Assembly: GCA_001939145.1 (NCBI GenBank)
Contig: LSRX01001502.1
Coordinates: 23,022-87,021 of the forward strand
Source of the DNA: Symbiodinium microadriaticum
Taxonomy: Eukaryota; Sar; Dinophyceae; Suessiales; Symbiodiniaceae
DNA: 64,000 bases
Direction: 5' to 3'
Below, in pieces: positions 48,948 to 57,984 of this stretch. The stretch's first letter is position 1; the number at the start of each line of letters is the position of its first letter. The position numbers and the translations under genes are program-made. A model generated the notes under the pieces. It had not been told where the DNA came from and did not search any database. It worked only from the letters and a program-made list of their open reading frames with translations.

Positions 48948-49628
48948 TCACCTGGCGTAGCATCGACAGGATTCTCCTCCTTCCCTTGTTCCAATATGGA
49001 TTTGATGGTCGCTGCCATCTCGACATCGCGTGCAATCGACTTTTGACTTCCAGCTCGCACATACGGTATATCGCCGTTGACAAAATGAGATGCGCTTTCC
49101 CTCCGGGTTGATCATGAAAGGATTTTCCGCCGGTGGCCATTCGAATCCATACCCTTGTTTCATGCATCGCTTTCCAACTGAAAGCACTGACGGCGTGTCA
49201 TCGAGGACATACACATTGATTGGTTCCGTGAATGTCTCAGTCTGAAAATTGGATATCAAATCCGTGTTGGTGACGCCGTTCGCTGTCTGAAACGATATGG
49301 CTTCCTCACTCACCAGCGTTTCCAAACCATGCTTCCCGACTTTTCGCTGAGAAAACAAGTCATGACCGCATCCAGTGTCCATGAGAAACTTGATCTTTGA
49401 CCGTATCCATGTAGGTTGCACCATGCAATTGACGATGCTGAAGTTCTTGACTTTCTTGCGTTCTTCTGGTCCAACTTCATGCTCGAGTAGCTCGTCCTCT
49501 CCGTCATAGAAAATGATCTCCCTGACCCTGTCGGAACCTGGTATTCGAACATATACATGCCGGTCGCCAGGCTTGTCGTCTTGCAGCATGTCGTTCATCA
49601 TTTGAGCTTTCAACCTCGCTTTGTGCAT
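48948..49628 (-). CDS. Protease region of Giant-F
   Basis: Aspartic protease motif KIKFLMDTGCGHDLFS near residue 80, preceded by hydrophobic and charged linker and followed by LDDTPSVLSVGKRCMKQGY, the conserved flap-distal segment of copia proteases. The frame breaks near 49060 and continues as 49060-48821. No zinc knuckle or clear capsid domain precedes it. Confidence 0.75.
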   Translation of the reverse strand: MHKARLKAQMMNDMLQDDKPGDRHVYVRIPGSDRVREIIFYDGEDELLEHEVGPEERKKVKNFSIVNCMVQPTWIRSKIKFLMDTGCGHDLFSQRKVGKHGLETLVSEEAISFQTANGVTNTDLISNFQTETFTEPINVYVLDDTPSVLSVGKRCMKQGYGFEWPPAENPFMINPEGKRISFCQRRYTVCASWKSKVDCTRCRDGSDHQIHIGTREGGESCRCYAR

Positions 49629-49950
49629 AGAGAAGCCGAGCTCTGCTAAGAGGTTCTCGGTCTTTCATCTTCTTGATGCTTTGCATGACCGATTTGGACG
49701 GTCGTCTCTCACCGGATTTGGTACTTTGCCCAGTAGAAGATGATCGCGTTTGCGAGCTTGTCTTTGGCAAGGATGTAGTCCTTGGTTTCGACGATGATGC
49801 CGCTGATTGATTCGACGGCCTCTTCTCTTCCTCGGTGCTTGTGGAGTCAACAGATATAGCCTGTGCATCTTCGGAGGTAGACTCACCTGCTGCTGGCATT
49901 GCCACTTCACCAAAGGTCATGGTTGTATCTGCACTTGATCCTGATGTCAT
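49504..49950 (-). CDS. Short N-terminal ORF of Giant-F (reduced gag position)
   Basis: Starts at 49950 (MTSGSSADTTMTFGEV), 59 bases after the 5' LTR. Ser/Thr/Glu-rich then basic (RRPSKSVMQSIKKMKDR). Only about 110 residues separate this start from the protease region, too few for a normal gag capsid and nucleocapsid. The capsid may be among the cargo ORFs or supplied in trans. Confidence 0.5.
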   Translation of the reverse strand: MTSGSSADTTMTFGEVAMPAAGESTSEDAQAISVDSTSTEEEKRPSNQSAASSSKPRTTSLPKTSSQTRSSSTGQSTKSGERRPSKSVMQSIKKMKDREPLSRARLLYAQSEVESSNDERHAARRQAWRPACICSNTRFRQGQGDHFL

Positions 49951-49982
49951 ACTTTGAGTGCGTCACAGGGTCAACGTCGTTG

Positions 49983-49997
49983 GTAGGCAGAGCCTAC
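49983..49997. repeat. Hairpin GTAGGC-AGA-GCCTAC beside the 5' LTR of Giant-F
   Basis: Perfect 6-bp stem, three-base loop, 11 bases inside the LTR edge, in the expected primer-binding or leader zone. No TGG-type primer site directly follows the LTR on the element strand. Confidence 0.5.
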
Positions 49998-50008
49998 GGC
50001 TGATGACC

Positions 50009-50421
50009 TGCGTGAGGGCTTGATATACACTTTTGCTGTATATGACCTTGCTCCCCTCAGATGAGCTTGTCGTTGAGGTAGAATGTTTGCTTCCAACGTG
50101 ATAACGAATAACCCTTTCCGATCCACTCGCTCCTCACTTTTGCTCTGCTGCGGACGTAGTACGCTGCAGTCGTTGCAAGAAGGCTTCACGCACTGACAAT
50201 GATTCGCAGATAGGACAACAGGTGCTAGATCACTGGTTTGGCTTGAGCCAAGTTTCTTGAGCCATGCACCGATATCATTGAGCTTCATAGACATCCGCTT
50301 GTTGAACTGAGTTCTCACAAGCTTCAGTCTTACTCAGTCGGCTGAGCCATCCTAAGTTGATGTCTACATGTATCATCATAGCTCACACTGGAATTGTACA
50401 ATGCTTCGATGTCTCTTCACA
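50009..50421 (-). repeat. 5' LTR of Giant-F (413 bp)
   Basis: Same length as 34598-35010 with seven substitutions. TSD GAAAA follows at 50422-50426. Carries the same two GGCTCAAG copies on the element strand (about 50239-50266). Confidence 0.93.
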
Positions 50422-50760
50422 GAAAATTCGTTAGAATGCCGCTGTGACTCTCAGTTGTTCTGAGCATGTCTGTCTGTCACATGTCGGTATGTCTGATGTA
50501 CCTGTGACTCTCGTGTTTCGTTTCCGGTTACAAGTACAAGACAGCTCATACCAAGTCCAAGAAGTTGAAACGAACAGCCAAAATGTGCATTGGAGGCTTT
50601 CGGACAGATGTCCGTCGCGAACAACTTGTTCTTCACAATTGCGCTATTGTCAGGATTCAATTCTAGTGAATCAGTTCAATAGTTTACGTGAATTGTTGTG
50701 CAGGTAAACTCAGGCAAGCCCAAACTATGATCAGGAAACGAAACGAAATGTTCCGGACCT

Positions 50761-51395
50761 GCATTGAAGGCGCACGGAGCAATATCGACGGTCAGAACCG
50801 CATCTCATCTATGTCTGGTTTCTTGATGTACCATGCTGGGTGTGCAACCGCGATGCAACTATATTTTCGTTTCTGGACATTAGGGTGCCACCTTCGTGGC
50901 CCGGTCCGCTTGCTTCATGAGAAGTAGATCGCATTGAACATTCAAGACAGCCTTGTCAGTGGCGATGAGGCGAAACCAAAGGTTCTACATTTGCATTGAG
51001 CGCGTACAGAGACACATCTGTTTAGTTTCTTGATGTATCATGCTGGGTGTGCAACTGCGATGCAACTGTATTTTCGTTTCTTGACGGTCAGGATTCCATC
51101 TTCGTGGTCCGGTCCGTTGGCTTTGTGAGAAGTCGATCGCATTGAAGATTCAAGAAAGCTTAGCCAATGGCGATGAGGCGAAACCAAAGGTTCTACACTT
51201 GCATTGAACGCGTACAGAGACACGTCTGTTTGGTTTCTTGATGTATCATGCTGGGTCTGCAACCGCAACGTAACTATATTTTCGTTTCTTGACAGTCAGG
51301 ATTCCATCTTCGTGGTCCGGTCTGTTGGCTTTGTGAGAAGTCGATCGCATTGAAGATTCAAGAAGCTTAGCCAATGGCGATGAGGCGAAACAAAA
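50761..51395. repeat. 207-bp tandem repeat, about three copies
   Basis: TTTCTTGATGTA marks units at 50819, 51026 and 51234 (spacing 207 and 208). Each includes GGCGATGAGGCGAAAC and GTACAGAGACAC. Small differences between units. No ORF of note. Confidence 0.88.
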
Positions 51396-51880
51396 TGTTG
51401 TCTCTAGTATACAATGAAAACCCATGGTTTCAGCTGGCGATAATATCCGGTTTAAGCCGGCCACGGGGGGGGGGAGGTGATGACGTCCATGCGACTGCGA
51501 CTTGTGTTTTCTTCTTTTGGTGACCTTCTTCTGCTAGGTTGCGGTGCGGTGTGTCGCAATCGTTTTGGTGGTCATTTCAGGATACTTGTTGCTTGACTTT
51601 CCACACGTCTACCATGCAGAAACCTCCAGTTTTTGCAGCTTTCCAGACAAAAACTTCGCAGCTGACCCCAAAATTGAACAATCACAAAACACGAAAAGCA
51701 TGGTGTTTGCGACACCTTCGCAAAAATGCTACCACAAAACAAGAACAAAGAACATTGGAAATCGAAAACCCCGAAACGTCGTGTTGTTGACGAAAACCTC
51801 GCAAAACACAGAAATTTTCGTGCTTTCGACCAAAAAACCTCCCAAACATAAACGACACACCCCGTGCGGCGGCAGACGCA
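51396..51880. other. Non-coding, with a G-run and A/C-rich simple sequence
   Basis: No gene seen. A run of nine or more G lies near 51465. From 51640 to 51860 the sequence is rich in CGAAAACC and CAAAACAC words, loosely repetitive. Separates the tandem repeat from the truncated 3' edge of Copia-3. Confidence 0.5.
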
Positions 51881-52400
51881 CGGGATCGGAAGATAAAGTC
51901 CCGAACGTGGTTCGTGGCGAACTCCAGGGCCTTCGCTGAGTTCTTGAACGCCTTCCCCAGGCAGCCCTCCGCCACGCCGCCCTCGATGTCGTCGACGTGG
52001 GTGACGAGGATGCCACGGAGCTTGGACTCGACCCTCAGGTAAAACATGGCAGGCTCGAGTCGACTCTCACGCCAGCCGTCGGACTGCAGGTGGTGCTCCT
52101 TCAGCGCCAGCCAGAAAAGCCTGGCTGCCTCGGCAAACCCATAACTGGCTGCTGTACACCGAGAAGCCCTCCTCGAGGTGGCTCCAGGTGCCCTTCTCGT
52201 CCCACCGCCTTTCACTGAAGTAGGCATTCTTGATGTCCTTGGCATGTAGGAGCACATTGCCAAGCACACAGACTCTGCTAAAGCCGAAGCGGTGGGAGCG
52301 TCGCATCGGTAGAAGCCGAGGGACTTGTCCTTGAAGCCCTGCACTACAAGGCCGGTGGGGCCCTGACTCGTTGGCTCTCTTCGAGGCTAAGTACTTCACA
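51880..52400 (-). pseudogene. Truncated RT of Copia-3
   Basis: Frames 52399-52067 and 52344-51682 share the region. Palm start VLLHAKDIKNAYFS (first Asp), then SYGFAEAARLFWLALKEHH and GILVTHVDDIEGG (VDD, intact). Homology stops near 51880 (after VRDFIFRSR) and no RNase H follows, so the 3' end of the element is missing. A frameshift lies between palm and YVDD parts. Confidence 0.75.
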
Positions 52401-53390
52401 AGCCTCTTTCTGCAGCCATGCTCGCCACTCCTTCTCGTCCGAGCCGCCGGCCAATGAAGAGCTCCCTCGTGGATTGGTCCACATCGTTCAGCTTCAGCTC
52501 TTTCCGGCCTCGCTTAATTCTTTGCACCACTGCCTTCGACGGGGCGCTCGTTCGCGGCCAGGACAAGAGTTGGCCTTCGTTGTTGCACAAAGCCTCGTCG
52601 CCCTCGCCCTCCGCTGCTCGAAGTCGCTTTGTCTCCCGCTCCTGGTTTGCCTTCTCGGCCGGCTGCTCGTGGTTCCCCGTCTCGGTCTCCTGGTCCCTCA
52701 AGGGTCATCAATGTACCCCGCGGGAGTGGTGTCACGAACCTCCTCAGAGTAGGCTCAAGTGTTCCGACGAAGCCGCCAAAACTATCCCACGATGAGATAG
52801 CCAGACTGTCCTGGAGCCTTCGCGCCCAACACGTAGGGCCGCGCTTGCCGCCGGTGGAGTCGTAGTCGAAAACGAAGGCGCCCACTGGGAAAGGTCCTCT
52901 TGTAGGTCGCACGTGCCGCAGGAGTTGGAGGCTCGCAGAAACGCTTTTTCGGGTGCTGCTCTTAAGCCAGCCTTTCTCTCGAAGCGGCTGCCGGCTGTCT
53001 CCGCCAAAGCCAGTGCACCAACGTGCTCCACCTCATCATCATCGGCCAGGTCTGCTGGTAGTCGAAGTTGTCTGCCGATGACCCATTGGTTTGGCGTCAA
53101 GCCGCCGCAGCGTGCCAAAGAAGTCTTGGCTTGGTTGACCACCGCCCTGGCAAGTTGTAGCCGGCAAGCTGGTCGGACCATATGATGCGTTTGATGGTGT
53201 CTTTCCACAACCCGCCGTACCTCTCGGTCTGACCACTCTGCCAAGGCGAGGCACGGGCTGAGGTGTCAAAGTAACACCCGTTTGCCGACATCTCCTCCGC
53301 AAACTCAGAGACAAAGTACTTCGCCCTGTCTGTCACCATCCCTCGCTCGGGGTACCCGGCCCACGACAACCAGCGAGTCGAAAAAGCTCA
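52400..53390 (-). pseudogene. Integrase and linker of Copia-3
   Basis: Frame 53369-53097 holds MVTDRAKYFVSEFAEEM (second catalytic Asp) and SPWQSGQTERYGGLW (Glu). Frame 53244-52744 continues the integrase (AVVNQAKTSLARCGGLTPNQ, WVIGRQLRLP) and its C-terminal part (REGSRTVWLSHRGIVLA). Frames 52912-52514 and 52701-52396 are an acidic/basic linker before RT. Frame changes near 53230 and 52760 break it. Confidence 0.7.
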
Positions 53391-54386
53391 GATCCTACCT
53401 CTGGAGAATGTCCAGGCCGACCTGCACGTTGACCTCCTGGGCCACGGGCAGCTTGCTATAGGTCTCAGAGGTGCCGCCCGATTGCGGGGGCAATCTGGGC
53501 AACGGAAGAGACGAGTGGCCCCAACCGCCGTCTCGGATGCCCTGCTCAAACGCATTGCGCGGAGCATCGTGGCTGTAGACGCGTGCCCCAGATTCCCGCC
53601 GAATAGCCTGCTTGAGTTCTCGCGGTATAGGGCCTGCCATCGTCTTTCTCGGTTCGCCTCCAGGTCGGCGAATCGATCGTCAGCTTCCGGGTTGTCCACG
53701 GCGCCAAGCTCGACCCCGTAGAGCACCACATAGATTCGGCGGCCCTCTGCTGTCAAAGGCCTGATCTGCATTGCCGGGGAAGTCTTTGGCCAATCTTCCC
53801 AGCCACTCTCTAGAAGTAGTAGAATAGACTTCCGGATAGGCACGTCCTGTGGCCCGGCATGTGGCTGTGGTTTTCGCATCCTTCTTGCCCGAGTGGAGGG
53901 ATGAGCTTCACGTCCGCGGCGGCCGACTCTAAAGCTACCCACTGTTGCCCGAGCTCCGTCTCCAAACCTATCACGGCCCAGTCTCTGGTCTCTTGCTGCT
54001 GTACATGCTCCTCGGTCTGCTCTAGAAGTCCAGGCAGCTCTTGTCGACCGCCGAACACGCTCACGACGACGCCTAAGGACTGTGCGGTCTACTGGTGGCC
54101 CCCTTGCTGTGGTTCTTCTTGTGGTTCTCCACCTTCGCGGTGCAAACTCTAAGCCTGCATCCTGCCACGCTTGTCGTGGATCAAGTCTAGGTCGTCCCCC
54201 TTGCCATGGTTCTTGTTGCGGTCCTCCACTTTCGGCTGGTGCGAACTCTAGGCCCACGTCGATCTTGCCACGCTTGTTGCAGATCAAGTCCACGCTGCTC
54301 CCCTTACCGTGGTTCTTCTTGTGGTTCTCCACGATCGGCTGGTGCCCGAAGTCGGAACGTCCATAGCCTCTGTCTCTCGCCACCAC
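53388..54386 (-). pseudogene. Pre-integrase region of Copia-3
   Basis: 333 codons. The C-terminal part is the HHCC pre-integrase motif: GGNLGHASTATMLRAM, then LFRCPDCPRNRAAP, followed by the integrase start (FSRGRI). The N-terminal 90 residues come from the tandem repeat below. The middle is basic and probably out of frame. Confidence 0.65.
54107..54350. repeat. About 100-bp tandem repeat in Copia-3
   Basis: GGTTCTTCTTGTGGTTCTCC-like starts at 54111, 54208 and 54311 (spacing 97 and 103), each followed by GGTGCAAACTCTA-like and CCACGCTTGT words. Spacing is not a multiple of three, so it disturbs the frame. Confidence 0.7.
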
Positions 54387-54392
54387 ATCTCG

Positions 54393-55657
54393 TCATCCTT
54401 CACCCGGCGCGTGCCATCCACCAGGCAGGATTTCCTCGAACAGGCACGGTGGGTTCGAGGCGGGCGTCGGTGAAAACAAACGCCGCATATCAGGGAAAGG
54501 CTTGTTGAAGCCCTTGGCAAACTGCACGAAGAAGTCCGGCCAGCCTCGCGCGCGGGACCTTTTGAGGCTGTGGCCAGGCGCGCGCCCCATTAACAACGAC
54601 ACTGCTTCCCCAAGGGCATTCAGAACAGGCTCGCAATTGCTGAGCCCGGTCCGTTGTCGCACCGGCCGCTTGCCTTGAACAGCTAGCTGGCCACAGGCAC
54701 AAAGGTCACCCTCGAGCAACTTTTCCTCCAAGGCTCTGCGACGCACGCGTTGTCAGGTCAGACCAGGCCGCCTGCGCCCGAGGGTGAAGCCCTGGGCTTG
54801 AGATCAAACAGTATCTCCCGTTTCGGTGAACGTCTCCAAGAATGCGGTCCTCAGTCTCCTGGTTGTGGCTGGTGCTGCAGGCGCCGGTCCTCAAGGTGTT
54901 CCAGGGTGGGTCGCCATCAATGACGGCGAGCAGGTATGTTCCGCAAGCACCCGCCAAAGTGCTTCCTGAGTGGCCAATGGTGAACTGTTGGTCCAGGCCT
55001 GCGTGCTCGAACCGACCTCGGTCAAAGCGGGCTCAGGGCAAACGGCTCGTAGATCACGGTGTCCTGGAACTGGTTGGTGGCGAACTGCTCCCTTCGTGAA
55101 ATCGCGTCGAATTGCAACTCGGGAGCGCCGGTCTTGTAGTCGAAGTCGTTGCTCGGCCCGCTTTAGTTCGGAGGCCCTCCGCCCAGTCATCATCCCGGTC
55201 TTAGTCTTGTCGTCGGGCTGCACGCCGCGGGAGCCAAAGTAAACGCAAGCCTCGCCTGCCCGCGGGGCTGACACCTCAAAGTGCCCAAGGCGGTCGTGAA
55301 CAAAGAGTGCAACACCGGGCTGCTTGCTTCCAGGGCCAGGTAGACAAGGAGGTCCTCCTTCTCCGAAGTCAGGCCGGGGTGGGCCCACGACCCAATCAAC
55401 TTCACATCCATCTCCTCGCTGCGCTGCGGTCCTCCTTGGCCGTCGCTGTGGGCACAATGCTAACGCCGCGGCGGTTGGTCCTGGTCTTGATCAGCGGGAG
55501 CTCCAGGCCCAAAGCTTCCAGCCTAGCGACGCCCCGGAGAAAATCCACGATGACACCCAGGCCCTTCATGGAAGGGATCGACAGCAAAAGTGGCGCCGAT
55601 CCGCTGGTCACAAGATCTCCCCGCGGTAGCTCCCAAAGTGCACGGGCAGCCTCCACA
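54393..55657 (-). pseudogene. Gag/protease region of Copia-3, heavily decayed
   Basis: Several minus frames. Frame 55656-55402 carries LPRGDLVTSGSAPLLLSIPS, which I read as the protease neighbourhood without a clear DTG. Frames 55411-55190, 55457-54891, 54957-54706 and 54746-54393 each have short protein-like blocks (ACGTYLLAVIDGDPPWNTL). Assignment rests on position upstream of the pre-integrase motif. No zinc knuckle seen. Confidence 0.4.
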
Positions 55658-55827
55658 CTGTCAACTGAGTCGAGGTTGAATCGCCACTGGCAAAGTGGCT
55701 GTGGGCTGGCATTCCAAGCCTCTAGGCAAAGTGCCCTGATAGGCCTCCATGTGCCCGAAAATGCACAGCTGGAGCGAACTCATGAACGCAGGAGGCCCTG
55801 TTTTGCTTCTTCCGCACAGCAGCTCGT

Positions 55828-57267
55828 TTAGTCCCTTGAGCCAAAAGTGGCAGTCGTGACTCCTTGGGCAGCATGCTTCAACTCAGCAGCAGTCCTGAGG
55901 CCCCTAGCTGACATGTACTCACCTAACACCTCAGGAGAAGTATCACAGTTCCCCCAAATAAGAGCTGCCCAAAGTGTCACGTGTGCATCTTTATGCTCTT
56001 CTGCTCTTCGAGCGATGGAAGCTGAGTGACTGCGCCTCCGGAATCGGGCATCGGAAGCTCGGTTCTGCAGCTCCTCGGAAACATCTACTAGCGACAGAAC
56101 TCCTTGACGAATAAAATCCTCCATGGCACCGTTGCTCTTGAGGGGGTCAGACTTCGTGAGCCCGTCGACGATGTTCTTTTGATGCGGTGTCCACCGCACC
56201 ATTGATTGCGTGTCTTGCAAGTCCTTGACCACTATCGAGACTCTAGGGCGGCCTTGCGGTCCTGTCGTCCTTGTGGATGTTCTTTAAGAATGCAATCGAA
56301 CAGGGATTTCGCATCGGTGACGGAGCATTGCTGCTGTCGTTCATGTAGATGACAGTCGCCTCGAAGCACGAGCATGTGGGGCGAGAGGCTGTTCCGCCAA
56401 TTTCGGAGTTGAACGTCATGAGCAGCGGCGTCCCGAATCATCACCTGCAGCCAGTCCACCTCGTTCACTCCCTGAAGCATCGCTTGAGCCTCGCCACCAA
56501 AGCTGGAGAAGACTTTCCTCTTGAGCTTGCTAGATCGCCAGGCCAGAATGGATCCCTTCACTCGTTCTCGCCCGACGGGCAAGTGCTCGGTGGCGATGAC
56601 AGCCCAGGCTCCCTGGGTGGCGTCCATTGGCAACCCATCAGCGTCCTCTTCTCCTTCTCGAATGGAGATTCCTCCTGCATCCGTCACCACGACGAAAGCC
56701 ATCTCCTTGGGGTCGAACCTCCAGATGGTCAAGGCTCGATCGGCGGTGTTGCGCAGGCGGTTGATGCACTTGTTGACGGTGAGCACATCATCGATGGTCG
56801 CCGCGGAGAGTCTCGAGGCCATTATCGATGCCAGCCCTGCCATTTCGGGTCGGCTTTCCTTCGCCAGCCAGTTCACCTTGTAGATGGCTGACCTGAGGAG
56901 CTGGAACTCTGTCTCGTTCAGGAGGGCGTTGCGGTCTTGCTTCCGATTCTTCTCAAGTGGCACGGGCCTCACTTGTTCTCGGATGTATTTACCTTGATCG
57001 ATGAGGACCTTGTCGTGGAAGGTGCGGACACGTCTCCCGCCGTACTCGGCAGCGCCCTTTTCCCATTTGCCGAAGGTGAACCTCCGTCGGAGCTCCTCTT
57101 CGACCTGCTTCTCGTGGCTGGGGAGCGCGGTCACAATGAAGTCGTCCACTTCAAGCAGGATCTGAGAAACGGCCTTGCCGTCCGCGTCGTACTCAAACTT
57201 CATGAGCCAACATGCATGGCTCCACCAGGTTCCTCATGTATCCGAGCTCCTTCACCAGGTAGCTGAC
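55828..57267 (-). pseudogene. Copia-4, 3' part only (RT thumb and RNase H)
   Basis: Frame 57203-56232 starts in the RT palm (ILLEVDDFIVTALPS, VDD box), then thumb (LLRSAIYKVNWLAKES) and RNase H (FVVVTDAGGISI, SSFGGEAQAMLQG, SVTDAKSLFDC). Frame 56232-55828 finishes RNase H (MVRWTPHQKNIVDGLTKSD) and a C-terminal tail. Upstream coding (LVKELGYMRNLVEP) stops at 57267 where the 123-bp repeat of DIRS-2 begins, so the 5' part was lost or displaced. It is followed directly by Copia-3 on the same strand. Confidence 0.75.
55835..55851 (-). other. Spliced-leader-like sequence
   Basis: The minus strand reads GCCACTTTTGGCTCAAG. The dinoflagellate spliced leader ends GCCATTTTGGCTCAAG, so this differs by one inserted C. 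It overlaps the last codons of the Copia-4 frame, so chance cannot be excluded. Confidence 0.4.
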
Positions 57268-57390
57268 CTCGAGAGCACGGGCAACACAATTGCCGCTCAC
57301 CCCCCCAGAAGAGAGAACTCGGTTGGACCAGACATCCAACAGTTCAAGAGAAGTGCTTCACACACAAGTGGCCAAGCCTTCGTCACTCCC
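57268..57390. repeat. Terminal direct repeat copy 1 (123 bp)
   Basis: Starts CTCGAGAGCACGGGC and ends CTTCGTCACTCCC. Matches 57858-57984 except for a short indel after GCCGCTCAC and one substitution. Confidence 0.9.
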
Positions 57391-57857
57391 GGGCGGGTGG
57401 GTGNAAATTTTGCCGCAGAGCACCTGCGAACCCACATGCTGCAAGAGCAAACGTTCGCACAAGAACATGTCAAAGGCACATGCCGGAAATAAAAACTCTC
57501 CACGACAAAATTTTCTCAAGCTCAAACAGATAAATGTTCAATTCCACCAATGGTCCAATAAAAGTTGAATGAGAGCAACATGAGTTTTGCATGTCCCACC
57601 AAACGTGGGACTGGATGTTTTCTCAGGTAGAAAGAAAAGTCGGCAAGCCGAAGATTATCTTCTACTCAGAAAACATATGCAAAACTCGGATGTATATCTC
57701 TCACAAAACAAAGGTAGCACAAGCTATTCAAAGGTAAATAAATTCTCAATCAGAATGTATATCCCCTTTTTGTGCAATCACTCGGAAGCACGCGCGGACA
57801 AGACTCATATCTTTTCCGTCTTTGCGATCGGGGGTCGAGTGAGTGGACCGAAGGTCT
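57391..57857. other. Spacer between the direct repeats
   Basis: No gene seen. A/T-richer than its surroundings. Holds one ambiguous base (N at 57404) right next to repeat copy 1, so this junction may be imperfectly assembled. Confidence 0.6.
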
Positions 57858-57984
57858 CGAGAGCACGGGCAACACAATTGCCGCTCACGAGCACCCCCCC
57901 AGAAGAGAGAACTCGGTTGGACCAGACATCCAACAGTTCAAGAGAAGTGATTCACACACAAGTGGCCAAGCCTTCGTCACTCCC
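57858..57984. repeat. Terminal direct repeat copy 2 (127 bp)
   Basis: Near-identical to 57268-57390. Overlaps the last codons of the RT-RNase H ORF, which ends at 57977. Confidence 0.9.

Larger units (their letters stand above)
34598..50421 (-). mobile_element. Giant-F, 15.8-kb copia-like LTR retroelement with cargo ORFs
   Basis: 413-bp LTRs at 34598-35010 and 50009-50421 have equal length and 7 mismatches (1.7%), with 5-bp duplication GAAAA. Minus-strand orientation is shown by pol and by a G-run (minus TCATGGGGGG, 35011-35020) touching the 3' LTR. Order 5' to 3': short gag-like N-terminus and protease, pre-integrase and integrase, RT, RNase H, an unknown domain with methyltransferase-like remnants, then about 7.5 kb of further same-strand ORFs, including a KptA/Tpt1-like protein. 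Typical copia elements are 5-9 kb, so about half of this one is extra. Confidence 0.9.

Noticed and set aside
49978..49992. TTGGTAGGCAGAGCC near Giant-F as a primer-binding site
   Set aside because: It is on the wrong strand for the element's orientation and not adjacent to the LTR. It is part of a hairpin instead.
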